DNA of 19,297 bases, from NCBI GenBank assembly GCA_003523185.1, contig DPGN01000040.1, forward strand, positions 43,716-63,012. The letters run 5' to 3'. Below, in pieces: positions 7,224-14,440 of the stretch. Below the pieces are notes generated by a model that was not told the origin of the DNA, did not search any database, and worked only from the letters and a program-made list of their open reading frames with translations. This DNA is from Halieaceae bacterium (lineage in GTDB: Bacteria; Pseudomonadota; Gammaproteobacteria; Pseudomonadales; Halieaceae). The translations under genes and the position numbers were made by a program. The stretch's first letter is position 1, and the number at the start of each line of letters is the position of its first letter.

Positions 7224-8356
7224 TGCAAACCGGTAACACGCGGGTAGTCATTTCAGGGGCGGGGCTTTTTACCCCAGCTGAGAGCGTGAGCAACCAGGAG
7301 CTCGTGGAGTCATTTAACGCATGGGTTGATCTCTACAACGCAGAGCATGCCGACGCGATCACGGCCGGGGAAATGGAGCCTAAAAGCCACTCAAACGTCG
7401 AGTTCATAGAAAAAGCTTCGGGCATTAAATCGCGCTTCGTTATGAACAAAGCGGGCATCGTTGATCCCATGCGCATGATGCCGAGGCTGGAGCCTCGCTC
7501 TAACGATGAACCCTCGGTTATGTGTGAAATTGGTGTGGCTGCGGCGAAACAAGCCATGGAACAGGCCAATGTCACTGCCGATGATATTGACGCTGTACTT
7601 GTCGCTGCATCAAATATGGAGCGCGCCTACCCCGCCATGGCCATTGAGGTACAAGCAGAATTGGGCATTAAGGGCTTTGCCTTCGATATGAACGTCGCCT
7701 GCTCCTCTGCCACGTTTGGCATTCAGCAGGCGTACGATATGGTCGTGTCAGGTAATGCCCGCCGCGTCTTGATGGTCAACCCAGAAATATGCACCGGACA
7801 CCTGAACTTCCGCGATCGAGACTCGCACTTCATCTTTGGCGATGTCGCAACGGCTGTCGTGGTTGAGTCTGCCGAGCATTGTCGATCAGACCATGCGTTT
7901 GAGATTTTGGACACTAAGCTGCAAACCATTTACTCAAACAACATACGTAATAACTTTGGATTCCTGAACCGAGCAACCGAAGAAGGCGTGGGTCAGTTAG
8001 ATAAACTGTTTGTGCAGGAAGGCCGCAAAGTCTTCCGCGAAGTTTGCCCTGCTGTTGCTGAGCAGATCACACAGCAGCTTGCCAAAATGGAAATCGAGCC
8101 CAACTCGCTAAAACGCATATGGCTACACCAGGCCAATAAGAACATGAATGAGTTGATAGCTAGGAAGGTCTTGGGGCGGGAGCCCAGCGATGAAGAGTCA
8201 CCAACGATCCTAGACGAATATGCCAACACGTCTTCCGCGGGATCTGTCATCGCCTTCAAGAAATACAACGAGGATTTCGAACCCGGCGACCTAGGCGTAC
8301 TCTCTTCGTTTGGCGCCGGCTATAGTATTGGTTCGATTGTCCTGAAGCGCATCTAG
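7223..8356 (+). CDS. FabH-like beta-ketoacyl-ACP synthase III
   Basis: Thiolase-fold condensing enzyme of the KAS III group: it would load an acyl group from acyl-CoA onto a cysteine and condense it with malonyl-ACP. The 377 residues carry the complete Cys-His-Asn triad: C160 in NVACSSATFG, H302 in WLHQANKNMN and N335 in YANTSSAGS, plus the C-terminal SSFGAGYSIGSIVLKR block. It is about 60 residues longer than E. coli FabH (317), partly through extra sequence near residues 30-60 (FNAWVDLYNAEHADAI) before the usual EKASGIKSRF. That makes it a FabH relative rather than the housekeeping enzyme itself; a role in using medium-chain acyl-CoA, as reported for some Pseudomonas homologues, is inference. 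The ATG overlaps the gltA stop, and its TAG lies inside the CTAG shared with hisC. Confidence 0.85.
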   Translation: MQTGNTRVVISGAGLFTPAESVSNQELVESFNAWVDLYNAEHADAITAGEMEPKSHSNVEFIEKASGIKSRFVMNKAGIVDPMRMMPRLEPRSNDEPSVMCEIGVAAAKQAMEQANVTADDIDAVLVAASNMERAYPAMAIEVQAELGIKGFAFDMNVACSSATFGIQQAYDMVVSGNARRVLMVNPEICTGHLNFRDRDSHFIFGDVATAVVVESAEHCRSDHAFEILDTKLQTIYSNNIRNNFGFLNRATEEGVGQLDKLFVQEGRKVFREVCPAVAEQITQQLAKMEIEPNSLKRIWLHQANKNMNELIARKVLGREPSDEESPTILDEYANTSSAGSVIAFKKYNEDFEPGDLGVLSSFGAGYSIGSIVLKRI

Positions 8357-9417
8357 TCGTTAAGGTAGTCAGCGAGTGCGCTCAATAGGCACGCCTGCTG
8401 ATCTTTTGTACCCACGGTAATGCGGACCCATGGCAGCAAGTCGTCGCTAGACCAGCTACGAACGAGGATATTTTGGGTCTTTAGATACTCGGTTAGCACT
8501 ATGCCCGTATGCTCAGGGTGCGACGCGAGCACAAAGTTAGCCTGAGACGGCAACACGGAGAAACCCAGCTGCGTGAGCCCTGCTGCCAGCGCGGCCCGAT
8601 TTTCTTCTACAGTCGCTGATGCCTTCGCAAACCAGGCAGAGTCTGAAACTGCGGCGGTGGCGACGCATTGTGCATACGCATCAACAGGATACGAATTAAA
8701 CGAGTCCTTCACCCGACGGAGTCCTTCTAAAAGGCTGGCGTGTGCAAGCGCATAACCAACACGCAAGCCTGCAAGCGCATGACTCTTGGAGAAGCTTCGG
8801 GTGATCAGCAAATTATCGTATTGGCTGATGAGGGGAGCCGCGGACACTGCGCCAAAGCCAAAGTAGGCTTCATCGATTAGCACCAGACGATTGGGATTAT
8901 GTGCCACCAACCCCTCGATTGTTTCTAGGGGCAAGCTCAACCCTGTTGGCGCATTGGGATTGGGAAACACCACGGGACCATCCCACGCCTTGAGTGCTTC
9001 AACATCAATCGAAAGATCAGAGTTCATGGTCACCTGATGTAATCCCTGACCGAGCAACTTGGCCCATACCGGATAGAAGGTGTAAGTCATGGCAGGCACG
9101 GCGGGCACTTTATCGGTATCAGACAGGAATGCTGTCCATGCAAACGCCAATACTTCATCCGAGCCATTTGTCACCAATACCTGATCAGATGACACGTTAT
9201 TTGCTTTGGCAATTGCCTTGGTGAGAAGCCGCGAGGTTGGGTCTGGGTAACGTCGCAAACGCTCGACATCTAACTGCTGGCCAGCCGACACTGCCCCTGA
9301 AGAGGGAGGGAGCGCATGCTCGTTGGTATTTAGCTTGATAACGTCGCTGTTCTGCGCCTGCTCACCCGGTGTATATGGCGAAAGACGCTGCAGCGTGTGT
9401 GACCAGAGGCGGTGCAT
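8353..9417 (-). CDS. hisC: Histidinol-phosphate aminotransferase
   Basis: PLP-dependent class I/II aminotransferase that makes histidinol phosphate from imidazole-acetol phosphate and glutamate (histidine synthesis). From the ATG at 9417 it is 354 residues, the normal HisC length. The opening LWSHTLQRLSPYTPGEQ...VIKLNTNE is a typical HisC start; TNGSDEVL, FPNPNAPTG near 151-159, DEAYFGFG near 182-189 and the PLP lysine K211 in RSFSKSHALAGLRVGYA follow. A longer frame from a TTG at 9495 lacks homology-like sequence, while GGGG shortly before the ATG is a plausible ribosome binding site. It stands alone, away from other his genes, so it may be a second or broad-specificity copy (for example for aromatic amino acids). 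Its stop overlaps that of the convergent FabH-like gene by 3 bases. Confidence 0.9.
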   Translation of the reverse strand: MHRLWSHTLQRLSPYTPGEQAQNSDVIKLNTNEHALPPSSGAVSAGQQLDVERLRRYPDPTSRLLTKAIAKANNVSSDQVLVTNGSDEVLAFAWTAFLSDTDKVPAVPAMTYTFYPVWAKLLGQGLHQVTMNSDLSIDVEALKAWDGPVVFPNPNAPTGLSLPLETIEGLVAHNPNRLVLIDEAYFGFGAVSAAPLISQYDNLLITRSFSKSHALAGLRVGYALAHASLLEGLRRVKDSFNSYPVDAYAQCVATAAVSDSAWFAKASATVEENRAALAAGLTQLGFSVLPSQANFVLASHPEHTGIVLTEYLKTQNILVRSWSSDDLLPWVRITVGTKDQQACLLSALADYLND

Positions 9418-9711
9418 GTATGACCCCAATAAAAACAATCGTGGATGGCCGTCGTCGACCGATATCAGCGATCCGCACGAGATGCTGCGCCGCAAGTATA
9501 TCTAAAAAGTGCCTCGCACATTTGCCTGGACCGAATACCCATCGATCATCAACGGCATATGGTATCTGGAAGCGACTATAGACCAACAGTCTCAGCAGAG
9601 AGGCTGTCTCATCGCAACTCTCAACAGCGGCTCGAAACAACTGGGAACTGTCCGAGTGCTCGGAGCGGTCTTGAGCATTTATCGGATTGGCACCAGGCTG
9701 TTGGCACTCGG
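9418..9711. other. Unassigned stretch between phoR and hisC with a possible small minus-strand ORF
   Basis: I recognise no gene here. A minus-strand frame stays open from inside the phoR 3' end to 9362, overlapping the hisC start by 56 bases; from a TTG at 9640 it gives 92 residues including DDRWVFGPGKCARHFLDIL and VRIADIGRRRP. It looks protein-like but has no clear ribosome binding site and matches no family I know. A plus-strand GTG frame, 9509-9715 (68 residues), overlaps it. The stretch also has a palindrome TCCGAG-TG-CTCGGA (9651-9664), and the 8-base arms CCGAGTGC (9652-9659) and GCACTCGG (9704-9711) just after the phoR stop. These could fold at the end of the phoBR message, though no T tract follows. 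Confidence 0.3.
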
Positions 9712-11016
9712 CTAATATGCAGCCCCTTGAGTTCCCTTCTGATGGGGCTTGAAGACCATTGAAAACACTGAACCTTGACCATAAACACTGTCGATCAGTA
9801 GCTCTGCGTTGTGGCTAACGGCTACGTGTTTCACGATCGCCAATCCCAGCCCTGTACCTCCAGTTGCCTGGCTTCGGCTCTTATCGACTCGGTAGAAGCG
9901 CTCGGTCAGACGTGGAATATGCTGTGGCTTGATCCCCTCTCCCTCATCACGAACGGTCAAGGTTGGAAAGCCCGCGTCTAGCTTCCACTCCACGGTGACA
10001 AGATCGTCATGACCGCTGTACTTCAGCGCATTGACAACCAAATTGCTCACGGCGCTATGGAGTTCGGTTGCGTCACCCAAAATGACATCGTCGTGCTCTA
10101 AATGCGTATCGATTTTACGCTCCGGCCAGGCGGCTCTCAGATCTTCTATGATCTCCGTCACTAGCTCTGTCATGTTGATTGGAAGGGTCTTATCGGCACC
10201 CTCAATGGTTTCAATTCTAGATAGCCACAAAAGGTCCTTGAGAAGCACCTCCATGCGCACCACCTGCATGTCCATCTGTACCAATGGACGCTGAATCTTT
10301 TCTACGAGGTCCGCATCCAGCGATTGGAGATTTTCGACATAGCCCTTGAGTACCGTCAAAGGTGTCCGCAGCTCGTGCGACACGTTGCCAACAAAGTCGC
10401 GACGCATCATTTCAAGCTTGTACTGCTCGGTGATGTCCTTGATAAAAATCAGTTTATCGCCGCGGCCGAAGGTGGACACCTCTACCTGCAGGCATCGCTT
10501 CTGATCGCTTGACGGAGGAATACGAAGCGGCACCCGGTAATCGCCCACCGCCAAATAGTCTGAAAAGTTAGGAAGATGCATTTTGCTGACGAGCGGTCTG
10601 CCTTCGTCTCTGTCTAAAGTGATTCCCAGTAAACTACCCGCCGAATCGTTCATCCATGCGATGTTGCCCCAAGGATCAGTAATGATCGCTGCATCGCGCA
10701 TCGATTTCAGCGAGTCCTGAAGGTAATGCAACGAAGACTCCAGACGCCCCTGCGCTTCCTCACTCTGTTTTCGGAGACGGTGAATGTAATCGAATAGGAG
10801 GCCCCAAACCCCAGCGGCTTGAGGCGTCTCGCCAGAAACGTTCGTTAACCACCGCTCAACCTGGAACATCTGATAGCTCCAGAAGACGAGTATGAGCAGC
10901 ATTGCTAGGCCTAGGCCGGTTGCAGGCCTACCAAGATACAACCCAGTGGCAGCTCCAAAACCGAGAACACCAACAATACCAATAAGAGCTCGCCACCAAT
11001 GACTGAGAAAGGTCAC
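9712..11016 (-). CDS. phoR: Phosphate regulon sensor histidine kinase
   Basis: Inner-membrane sensor kinase that, with the Pst transporter and PhoU in studied species, signals phosphate limitation to PhoB. It is 434 residues (E. coli 431). Order of parts: two hydrophobic segments near 11-28 and 33-50 with almost no periplasmic loop, as in known PhoR; a linker near 60-105; a PAS domain near 106-200 (AIITDPWGNIAWMNDSA); HisKA with H214 in FVGNVSHELRTPL; and HATPase with the N box NLVVNALKYS (322-331), G1 DEGEGI (357-362) and G2 GGTGLGLAIV (386-395). The start is a GTG whose GTGA overlaps the phoB stop by 4 bases, so the two are coupled. The pairing with PhoB and the domain order set it apart from other kinases. 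No pst or phoU gene is in the window. Confidence 0.93.
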   Translation of the reverse strand: MTFLSHWWRALIGIVGVLGFGAATGLYLGRPATGLGLAMLLILVFWSYQMFQVERWLTNVSGETPQAAGVWGLLFDYIHRLRKQSEEAQGRLESSLHYLQDSLKSMRDAAIITDPWGNIAWMNDSAGSLLGITLDRDEGRPLVSKMHLPNFSDYLAVGDYRVPLRIPPSSDQKRCLQVEVSTFGRGDKLIFIKDITEQYKLEMMRRDFVGNVSHELRTPLTVLKGYVENLQSLDADLVEKIQRPLVQMDMQVVRMEVLLKDLLWLSRIETIEGADKTLPINMTELVTEIIEDLRAAWPERKIDTHLEHDDVILGDATELHSAVSNLVVNALKYSGHDDLVTVEWKLDAGFPTLTVRDEGEGIKPQHIPRLTERFYRVDKSRSQATGGTGLGLAIVKHVAVSHNAELLIDSVYGQGSVFSMVFKPHQKGTQGAAY

Positions 11017-11723
11017 TCGGAGACCACACCCTTGGCCGAGAAACGGTAGCCCGTGCCCCTGACGGTCTGAATGAGATCACTGTAGTCCTGAATGCCCCCC
11101 TCAAGCGCCTTTCTCAGGCGTCTGATGTGCACATCGACGGTGCGCTCTTCCACATAGACGTTGGCACCCCACACATGATCAAGTAACTGGTTTCGCGTGT
11201 AGGCGCGCTCAGGGTGGGACATGAAGAACTGAAGCAAATTAAATTCGGTGGGACCCATTTCAATCGGCGAATTCGCCACAAAAATACGACGGCTATCGAC
11301 ATCGAGAACTAGCTCGCCGACCTCCAGACGGTCGCGCTGTTCGCCTCCAGCGCTTCTTCGCAGTAGCGCCTTGATTCGGGCAATCAGCTCACGCGGCGCA
11401 AAGGGTTTCGTGACGTAATCGTCCGCACCCGCATCAAGCCCTTGGATGACATTATCCTCGGCCACCTTCGCCGTTAACATGATCACAGGTATCTCGGAGG
11501 TGGTGTCGTTTTTCTTCAGCCGTCGCAATAGCTCAAGGCCGCTGCCACCAGGGAGCATCCAATCCAGTAAGACGATTGCTGGTCGCTCATCCACAATGAG
11601 GCGGTGCGCGTCTTGTATGTTCTCAGCCTCCAGACATTCAAAGTCAGCGATTTCAAGCGCCATTCGCAACATGTCGCGAATCGAGAATTCGTCATCAACA
11701 ATCAGTACTTTTTTCGACACCAT
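11013..11723 (-). CDS. phoB: Phosphate regulon response regulator
   Basis: OmpR/PhoB-family transcription factor that binds Pho boxes and recruits sigma70 polymerase under phosphate starvation. It is 236 residues. The receiver domain (about 1-125) has the acidic pair D10/D11, phospho-acceptor D54 in VLLDWMLPG, T84 and K106 in DDYVTKPF. The winged-helix DNA-binding domain (about 130-232) carries LEVGELVLD, MGPTEFNLLQFF, RNQLLDHVWG and the recognition-helix block ERTVDVHIRRLRKAL, then the RGTGYRF wing. The ATG at 11723 has a GGAAGG ribosome binding site. A Pho-box array directly upstream supports both the identity and autoregulation. It overlaps phoR by 4 bases. Confidence 0.96.
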   Translation of the reverse strand: MVSKKVLIVDDEFSIRDMLRMALEIADFECLEAENIQDAHRLIVDERPAIVLLDWMLPGGSGLELLRRLKKNDTTSEIPVIMLTAKVAEDNVIQGLDAGADDYVTKPFAPRELIARIKALLRRSAGGEQRDRLEVGELVLDVDSRRIFVANSPIEMGPTEFNLLQFFMSHPERAYTRNQLLDHVWGANVYVEERTVDVHIRRLRKALEGGIQDYSDLIQTVRGTGYRFSAKGVVSE

Positions 11724-11754
11724 CGGGTAACACCTTCCTCACCGTCACCAATTA

Positions 11755-11808
11755 ATGACACTAAAATGACAATAAAATTTAATGACATTAACGTGACATT
11801 AAAATGAC
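11755..11808 (-). promoter_or_regulatory. Pho box array (five PhoB half-sites) upstream of phoB
   Basis: Read on the minus strand towards phoB, GTCAT or GTCAC pentamers occur with plus-strand left ends at 11804, 11793, 11782, 11766 and 11755, so the spacings are 11, 11, 16 and 11 bases. The intervening bases are AT-rich (for example TTTAAT). Four of the five are preceded by T, giving TGTCA. The known Pho box is two CTGTCAT-like 7-mers repeated every 11 bases, and the pattern here matches it: one pair nearest the gene and a triple further up. The proximal half-site ends about 31 bases before the phoB ATG. This predicts PhoB-dependent, self-amplifying expression of phoBR. No clear -10 could be picked out. 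Confidence 0.85.
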
Positions 11809-11813
11809 GGCGA

Positions 11814-12428
11814 TTAAAACCAATCGAACCATCCCTTCTTTTTAAACTCATCCTGACATGAAGCCAGTTGACGGTTATACGTTGATGCGCGCCGATCGAC
11901 TTTCTTCGCAACCTCAACTAACCATGGTTTTGAGCGATAAGTTCCTCGTTTGTAGCCGCCGTGCCCCTCGTGATAGTTGAGGTACAGTCTAAACGCATCG
12001 TCTTTAGCGATCCCGTTGATCTGATGCGTGGTGTGGTTATACCAACCGACGAAGTCAATGGCGTCTTCGAACTTATCGCGATCGGCGCCATGATTTCCCG
12101 ATTTACGCTTGTACCAGTCCCAGGTGTCATTCTTTGCTTGCGAGTAACCGTACGCGTCGCTTGCGCGAGGTCCCGGGATAATGCCCCAGATTTTCGTTCT
12201 GGGCGGCTTTGCACCGGCAACAAACCGCGACTCCTGGTGCATGAAGGCCATCATGATAGAAATAGGTGTACCCCATCGCTCTCTGGCGTCTTTCGCATCT
12301 GCGTACCAGTCGTCCTTTTCACGGAAAATATCGCAAATGTTATCGAGCTTATCCGGAGGCGATGTCGTGCATCCGGTCACCATCAGTATCAAACCAACGA
12401 CCAGGACGGCCCTTCGTCGTAAACTCAT
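11814..12428 (-). CDS. Lipoprotein with lytic-transglycosylase-like (SLT) domain
   Basis: Predicted periplasmic lipoprotein of 204 residues that may cleave peptidoglycan glycan strands. The N-terminus is a lipoprotein signal: positively charged MSLRRR, a hydrophobic stretch, then the lipobox VTGC with C20 as the lipidated residue; the following residue is Thr rather than Asp, so outer-membrane sorting is expected. The SLT-like features are AFMHQESRF with E66 as the likely catalytic acid, DAYGYSQA near 91-98 (the AYGxxQ pattern) and LNYHEGHGGY near 150-159. C32 and C191 could form a disulfide. It is shorter than most named transglycosylases, so I give no gene symbol. Its ATG overlaps the ligA stop (ATGA) and has a GGAGG ribosome binding site inside ligA. 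No terminator separates it from phoB. Confidence 0.8.
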   Translation of the reverse strand: MSLRRRAVLVVGLILMVTGCTTSPPDKLDNICDIFREKDDWYADAKDARERWGTPISIMMAFMHQESRFVAGAKPPRTKIWGIIPGPRASDAYGYSQAKNDTWDWYKRKSGNHGADRDKFEDAIDFVGWYNHTTHQINGIAKDDAFRLYLNYHEGHGGYKRGTYRSKPWLVEVAKKVDRRASTYNRQLASCQDEFKKKGWFDWF

Positions 12429-14440
12429 AGCTCTGCCTCCGCTAATAAGCGCATAAAATCATCCTCATCGATGACCTTCACGCCCAGTGATTCCGCTTTA
12501 CTCAATTTGGAGCCTGCGCCCGGCCCCGCCAGTAATACATCCGTTTTTTTACTGACAGACCCCGCTGTCTGACCGCCAAGCCGACGTATCGTGGCCCCTG
12601 CCTCATCACGAGACATGGCCTCTAGTTTTCCGGTCACTACCCAGGTCTGCCCCGCCAAGAGAGCCCTCAGCGCCACCTGCTCTTCAGGTAGCGACCAGAC
12701 AAGGCCCGCATCAATGAGTCGACCGACCAATTCCCTATTCATGTCCCTCGCGAAAAAACGATGGATATGGGATGCCACCACCGGGCCAACATCATTCACT
12801 TGCTCAAGGGATTCTCGCGACGCCGTCATGATCATTTCCAGGTCAACAAAGTGATTCGCCAGTGCTCTAGCCGTCGCCTCACCCACTTCCCGAATGCCCA
12901 ATGCGTAGAGGAATCGTGGTAACTCCGTCGCTTTACTTCCCTCGATGGCCTCAATCGCCTTCACTGCTGATTTATGACCCATGCGATCAAGCGCTGCGAG
13001 CTGCTCAACCGTTAAGCCATACAAATCCGCAATATCGGACACCAAGCCTTGATCAAATAGCTGGTGCAAAAGCTTTTCACCGACCCCATCGATATCCATA
13101 GCTTTACGGGACACAAAATGCTCAAGGGCTGCTTTTTGCTGTGCGGGACAAGCGAGACTGTTTTCGCATCGGATGGCTGCCTCATTGAGATCTCGTGTCA
13201 GAGCAGCGCTGCAATCTGGACACTCGTGAGGGAACGCCACCTTGGGCAAATCGCCCTCCCTCCGATCATCCAGAGCCTTGACGATCTGGGGTATCACGTC
13301 ACCTGCTCTGCGCACGATAACCTGGTCACCGATGCGTACATCGAGTCTGGCGATTTCATCAGCGTTGTGAAGCGTGGCATTACTGACCGTCACACCCCCC
13401 ACGAAAACCGGTTGTAGTCGCGCAACCGGCGTAATCGCGCCCGTCCTGCCCACTTGGAAGTCCACACCAAGCAGCGCGGTAACCTCCTCTTGTGCAGGAA
13501 ACTTTCGCGCAATTGCCCACCGCGGTGCGCGCGACACAAAACCAAGCGCCGATTGCTGCTCGAAGTCGTTTACCTTGATGACGACCCCATCGATATCGAC
13601 TTCTAACTCATTGCGCTGCTCAAGAATGCGATCTACGAATGCCTCCGCCGCCTGCCAACCGTCAACCACTTCCGTCAGCTTCGAGGTTTTAAAACCAATC
13701 CGTCTTAAATAGCTCAACGTTTCACTGTGTGATCCTGGCAGGCTTCCACCCTCAACATGACCAACCGAGTACGCCATAAATACCAGTGGCCGGGTGGCGG
13801 TAATCCGCGGATCAAGCTGTCGCAAGCTTCCAGCAGCGGCATTTCGGGGATTCTGAAAGACTGCCCCCCCTAAGCTCGCCTGCTTTTCATTCATACGGTG
13901 GAAAGCCGCTCTCGGAATGACCACTTCGCCGCGCACCTCGAGCATTGCCGGATAGTCACCACCCTGCAATCGTAAAGGCACCGTCTCCATCGTTCTCGCG
14001 TTATGGGTAATGTCTTCGCCGGTGGTGCCATCACCGCGTGTGGCGGCCCTAACAAGAACACCATCCTCGTAGAGGAGGCTCATAGCAACCCCATCGAGCT
14101 TGGGTTCGCAACAGAAGGTCAGAACGCTTAATCCGAGCTTGTTGGCATTCCGCTCCTCAAAAGCCTCAAGATCATCCCCACTAAATGCATTATCAAGGCT
14201 CAACATCGGTACCTTATGACGCACACTAGTGAACTGATCCAGGGGTTTATCGCCGACCCTTTGGGTGGGCGATGTGGGCGAAATCAAATGCGGGTGAGCC
14301 GTCTCTAATTCACGGAGCCGCCGAAGTTCACGGTCGTACTCCGCATCGCTGGCCAGGGGGTTGTCGTCTCTGTGATAAGCCAGAGACCACCGATCGAGGC
14401 GCGCTCTCAGCTCTTCAATCTCGTGTTCAAGTGAACTCAT
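12425..14440 (-). CDS. ligA: NAD-dependent DNA ligase
   Basis: Seals nicks in duplex DNA during replication and repair, using NAD+ as the adenylate donor. It is 671 residues (E. coli LigA also 671). Domains in order: Ia, with the NMN-binding YHRDDNPLASDAEYD near 22-36; adenylation domain with K114 in CEPKLDG and RGDGTTGEDIT near 135-145; OB fold (VGRTGAITPVARL near 330-342); four-cysteine zinc finger C407, C410, C425 and C431; helix-hairpin-helix region about 445-580; and a BRCT domain from about 597 to the end (GQTWVVTGKLEAMSRDEA). All key residues are present. Both ends overlap neighbours by an ATGA: the start overlaps the zipA stop, the stop overlaps the lipoprotein start. There is little ribosome binding site before the ATG, so translation probably depends on coupling to zipA. 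Confidence 0.98.
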   Translation of the reverse strand: MSSLEHEIEELRARLDRWSLAYHRDDNPLASDAEYDRELRRLRELETAHPHLISPTSPTQRVGDKPLDQFTSVRHKVPMLSLDNAFSGDDLEAFEERNANKLGLSVLTFCCEPKLDGVAMSLLYEDGVLVRAATRGDGTTGEDITHNARTMETVPLRLQGGDYPAMLEVRGEVVIPRAAFHRMNEKQASLGGAVFQNPRNAAAGSLRQLDPRITATRPLVFMAYSVGHVEGGSLPGSHSETLSYLRRIGFKTSKLTEVVDGWQAAEAFVDRILEQRNELEVDIDGVVIKVNDFEQQSALGFVSRAPRWAIARKFPAQEEVTALLGVDFQVGRTGAITPVARLQPVFVGGVTVSNATLHNADEIARLDVRIGDQVIVRRAGDVIPQIVKALDDRREGDLPKVAFPHECPDCSAALTRDLNEAAIRCENSLACPAQQKAALEHFVSRKAMDIDGVGEKLLHQLFDQGLVSDIADLYGLTVEQLAALDRMGHKSAVKAIEAIEGSKATELPRFLYALGIREVGEATARALANHFVDLEMIMTASRESLEQVNDVGPVVASHIHRFFARDMNRELVGRLIDAGLVWSLPEEQVALRALLAGQTWVVTGKLEAMSRDEAGATIRRLGGQTAGSVSKKTDVLLAGPGAGSKLSKAESLGVKVIDEDDFMRLLAEAEL

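Noticed and set aside
9418..9495. Longer hisC starting at a TTG
   Set aside because: The 26 extra residues do not resemble a HisC N-terminus, and the ATG at 9417 has a plausible ribosome binding site and begins with the typical HisC sequence.
11961..12422. Plus-strand open frame of 153 codons opposite the lipoprotein gene
   Set aside because: The opposite strand encodes a protein with a lipobox and SLT-type motifs; this frame has neither motifs nor a ribosome binding site.
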